Assembly: GCF_003937945.1 (NCBI RefSeq) | Contig: NZ_RSEC01000047.1 | Location: 1-41,050, forward strand | From: Amycolatopsis eburnea | Lineage (GTDB): Bacteria; Actinomycetota; Actinomycetes; Mycobacteriales; Pseudonocardiaceae | Length of the DNA: 41,050 nt | Direction of reading: 5' to 3' | Shown here: positions 40,161 to 41,050 of the stretch, one piece after another | How positions within the stretch are numbered: position 1 is the stretch's first letter | Layout of the letters: the number at the start of each line of letters is the position of its first letter | The notes under the pieces: model-generated | The model's database searches: none | The model's input: the letters and a program-made list of their open reading frames with translations, nothing else | What the model was told of the DNA's origin: nothing | Program-made: the position numbers and the translations under genes

Positions 40161-41050
40161 TCAGCGCCCGACTTCGACGTCGTCGAGGATGCCGAGTGCG
40201 TCGGGGACGAGTACGGCGGCGGAGTGGTAGGCGCTGACGAGGTAGGAGGTGACGGCCCGGTCGCCGGTGCCCATCAGCCGGACGTTGACGCCGGGCTGGT
40301 ATTCGTCGGGGAGTTTCTTGGGGCGTAATCCGATCACGCCGGCGTCGTCTTCGCCGGTGCGCATCGCCAGGATCGACGTGGTCCCGGCCTCGGTCACGGG
40401 GATTTTGTCGCAGGGGAGGATCGGGACGCCGCGCCAGGCGTTGACCCGTTTCCCGTCGAGGACAACGGTATCCGGGTAAACCCGGTGGGCGGTGCAGGTC
40501 CGTCCGAACGCGGCGATGGCGCGGGGGTGGGCGAGGAAGAACTTGGTTTTGCGGCGGCGGCAGAGCAGATCGTCCATGTCCAACGGCGTCGGTGGCCCGC
40601 TGCGGGTGGTGAGCCGGTGCTTGAGCCCGGCGTTGTGCAGGAGCCCGAAGTCGGTGTTGTTGATCAGGTCGTGTTCCTGCCGTTCCCGCAGGGCTTCGAC
40701 GGTCAGCCGCAGTTGCTGGTCGAGTTGGTTGTGGGGGGTGTTGTAGAGGTCGGTGATGCGGTTGTGGGTGTGCAGGACGGTTTGGGCGACGGCGAGTTCG
40801 TATTCCCGGGGTGCGGGGTCGTAGTCGACATAGGTGCCCGCGAGGCGGGGTTCGCCGTCGTGCCCGGCGGACAGGTCGATGCTCGCTTCACCCTTGCTGT
40901 TCTGCGGTTTCACCGGGCGGGCCGCGGCTTCGGTGAGGTGGGCGCGCAGGGAGTCCAGGCGTCCGTTGAGGCGGGTGTAGGTCGCGGCGGGCAGGACGAG
41001 GGCGGTGACGCGGGTGGCGGCGCGGGCGGTGTGGTCCCAGGTGGCGTCGG
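40161..41050 (-). CDS. Family 2B-type encapsulin shell protein, C-terminal part (N-terminus outside window)
   Basis: Reading leftwards from the window edge, about 295 codons are open without a start being needed. The first 50 or so residues (DATWDHTARAATRVTALVLP and on) look like the end of a cyclic-nucleotide-binding-type domain. Then follows the HK97-fold shell part of family 2 encapsulins: GTYVDYDPAPREYELAVAQT, LDQQLRLTVEALRERQEHDL, INNTDFGLLHNAGLKHRL, RRRKTKFFLAHPRAIAAFGR, AWRGVPILPCDKIP, TTSILAMRTGEDDAGVIGL and VSAYHSAAVLVPDALGIL. These proteins assemble into virus-like protein nanocompartments. No cargo gene is recognisable in the visible flank. A GTG at 40913 could be mistaken for the start. 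Confidence 0.85.
   Translation of the reverse strand, partial: DATWDHTARAATRVTALVLPAATYTRLNGRLDSLRAHLTEAAARPVKPQNSKGEASIDLSAGHDGEPRLAGTYVDYDPAPREYELAVAQTVLHTHNRITDLYNTPHNQLDQQLRLTVEALRERQEHDLINNTDFGLLHNAGLKHRLTTRSGPPTPLDMDDLLCRRRKTKFFLAHPRAIAAFGRTCTAHRVYPDTVVLDGKRVNAWRGVPILPCDKIPVTEAGTTSILAMRTGEDDAGVIGLRPKKLPDEYQPGVNVRLMGTGDRAVTSYLVSAYHSAAVLVPDALGILDDVEVGR

Noticed and set aside
40161..40913. Reading the encapsulin gene as complete from a GTG at 40913
   Set aside because: The frame stays open to the window edge, and the upstream residues read as a plausible domain that continues into the shell part. The gene is truncated by the window, not short.

Overview
The window is very GC-rich, densely packed DNA with GTG and ATG starts and many 1-4 nt stop/start overlaps. 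A 13E12-type DUF222-HNH gene, an IS66 tail, a CebR-type cellulase regulon, a DesVII-type glycosyltransferase and a family 2B-type encapsulin together suggest a Pseudonocardiaceae actinomycete, most likely Amycolatopsis or a close relative. This assignment is inference; no rRNA or tRNA gene was seen.

Layout. 1-1.4 kb: the 3' end of an IS66-type transposase and a 13E12-family HNH protein. 1.7-6.6 kb: small housekeeping and accessory genes (a DM13 protein, two LysR regulators, a small membrane protein whose frame runs on into antisense, a quinone-oxidoreductase-like enzyme divergent from an AraC regulator, and a three-TM protein). 6.6-10.1 kb: a LysR gene divergent from an sdhCAB-type succinate dehydrogenase operon, with a clear operator and promoter between them. 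10.0-12.9 kb: an MFS permease translationally coupled to a secreted GDSL esterase, divergent from a TetR gene with a palindrome in between. 13.0-18.4 kb: a plant-cell-wall degradation island of three secreted enzymes (GH10-CBM2 xylanase, GH12 glucanase, GH9 multidomain cellulase), each preceded by a CebR/CelR-like operator. 18.5-24.5 kb: LysR, MarR coupled to a broken SnoaL-like gene, a Tat-exported phosphocholine-type phospholipase C, an MHS-family transporter and a Cys-rich DUF1540 protein.

24.5-30.8 kb: an O-methyltransferase-like gene, then an XRE-cupin regulator and a tightly coupled five-gene operon. The operon encodes a three-subunit FAD/Fe-S D-hydroxyproline dehydrogenase, a DapA-family deaminase and a proline racemase-family epimerase, that is, catabolism of trans-4-hydroxy-L-proline to 2-oxoglutarate semialdehyde. 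A strong promoter overlaps an inverted repeat in front of it.

30.8-38.7 kb: a compact secondary-metabolism-like cassette of flavin monooxygenase, EryCIII/DesVII-type glycosyltransferase, PNPOx-fold protein, TylM1/DesVI-like sugar N-methyltransferase, DegT aminotransferase, RmlC-like epimerase and 14-TM exporter. No polyketide or peptide scaffold gene is present. It looks like a small aminosugar decoration-and-export unit that must borrow an NDP-sugar precursor and an aglycone from elsewhere. 38.8-40.1 kb: an NAD-dependent epimerase/dehydratase-like gene and a darcynin gene form an operon behind a repeated operator-like motif. The right edge (40161 onward, minus strand) is the C-terminal part of an encapsulin shell protein carrying the end of a cyclic-nucleotide-binding-type domain; its N-terminus and any cargo gene lie outside the window.

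The items most worth a second look are the edge encapsulin, the orphan aminosugar cassette, the CebR-box cellulase cluster, the hydroxyproline operon with its XRE operator, and the LysR/sdh promoter that implies a leaderless sdhC mRNA.
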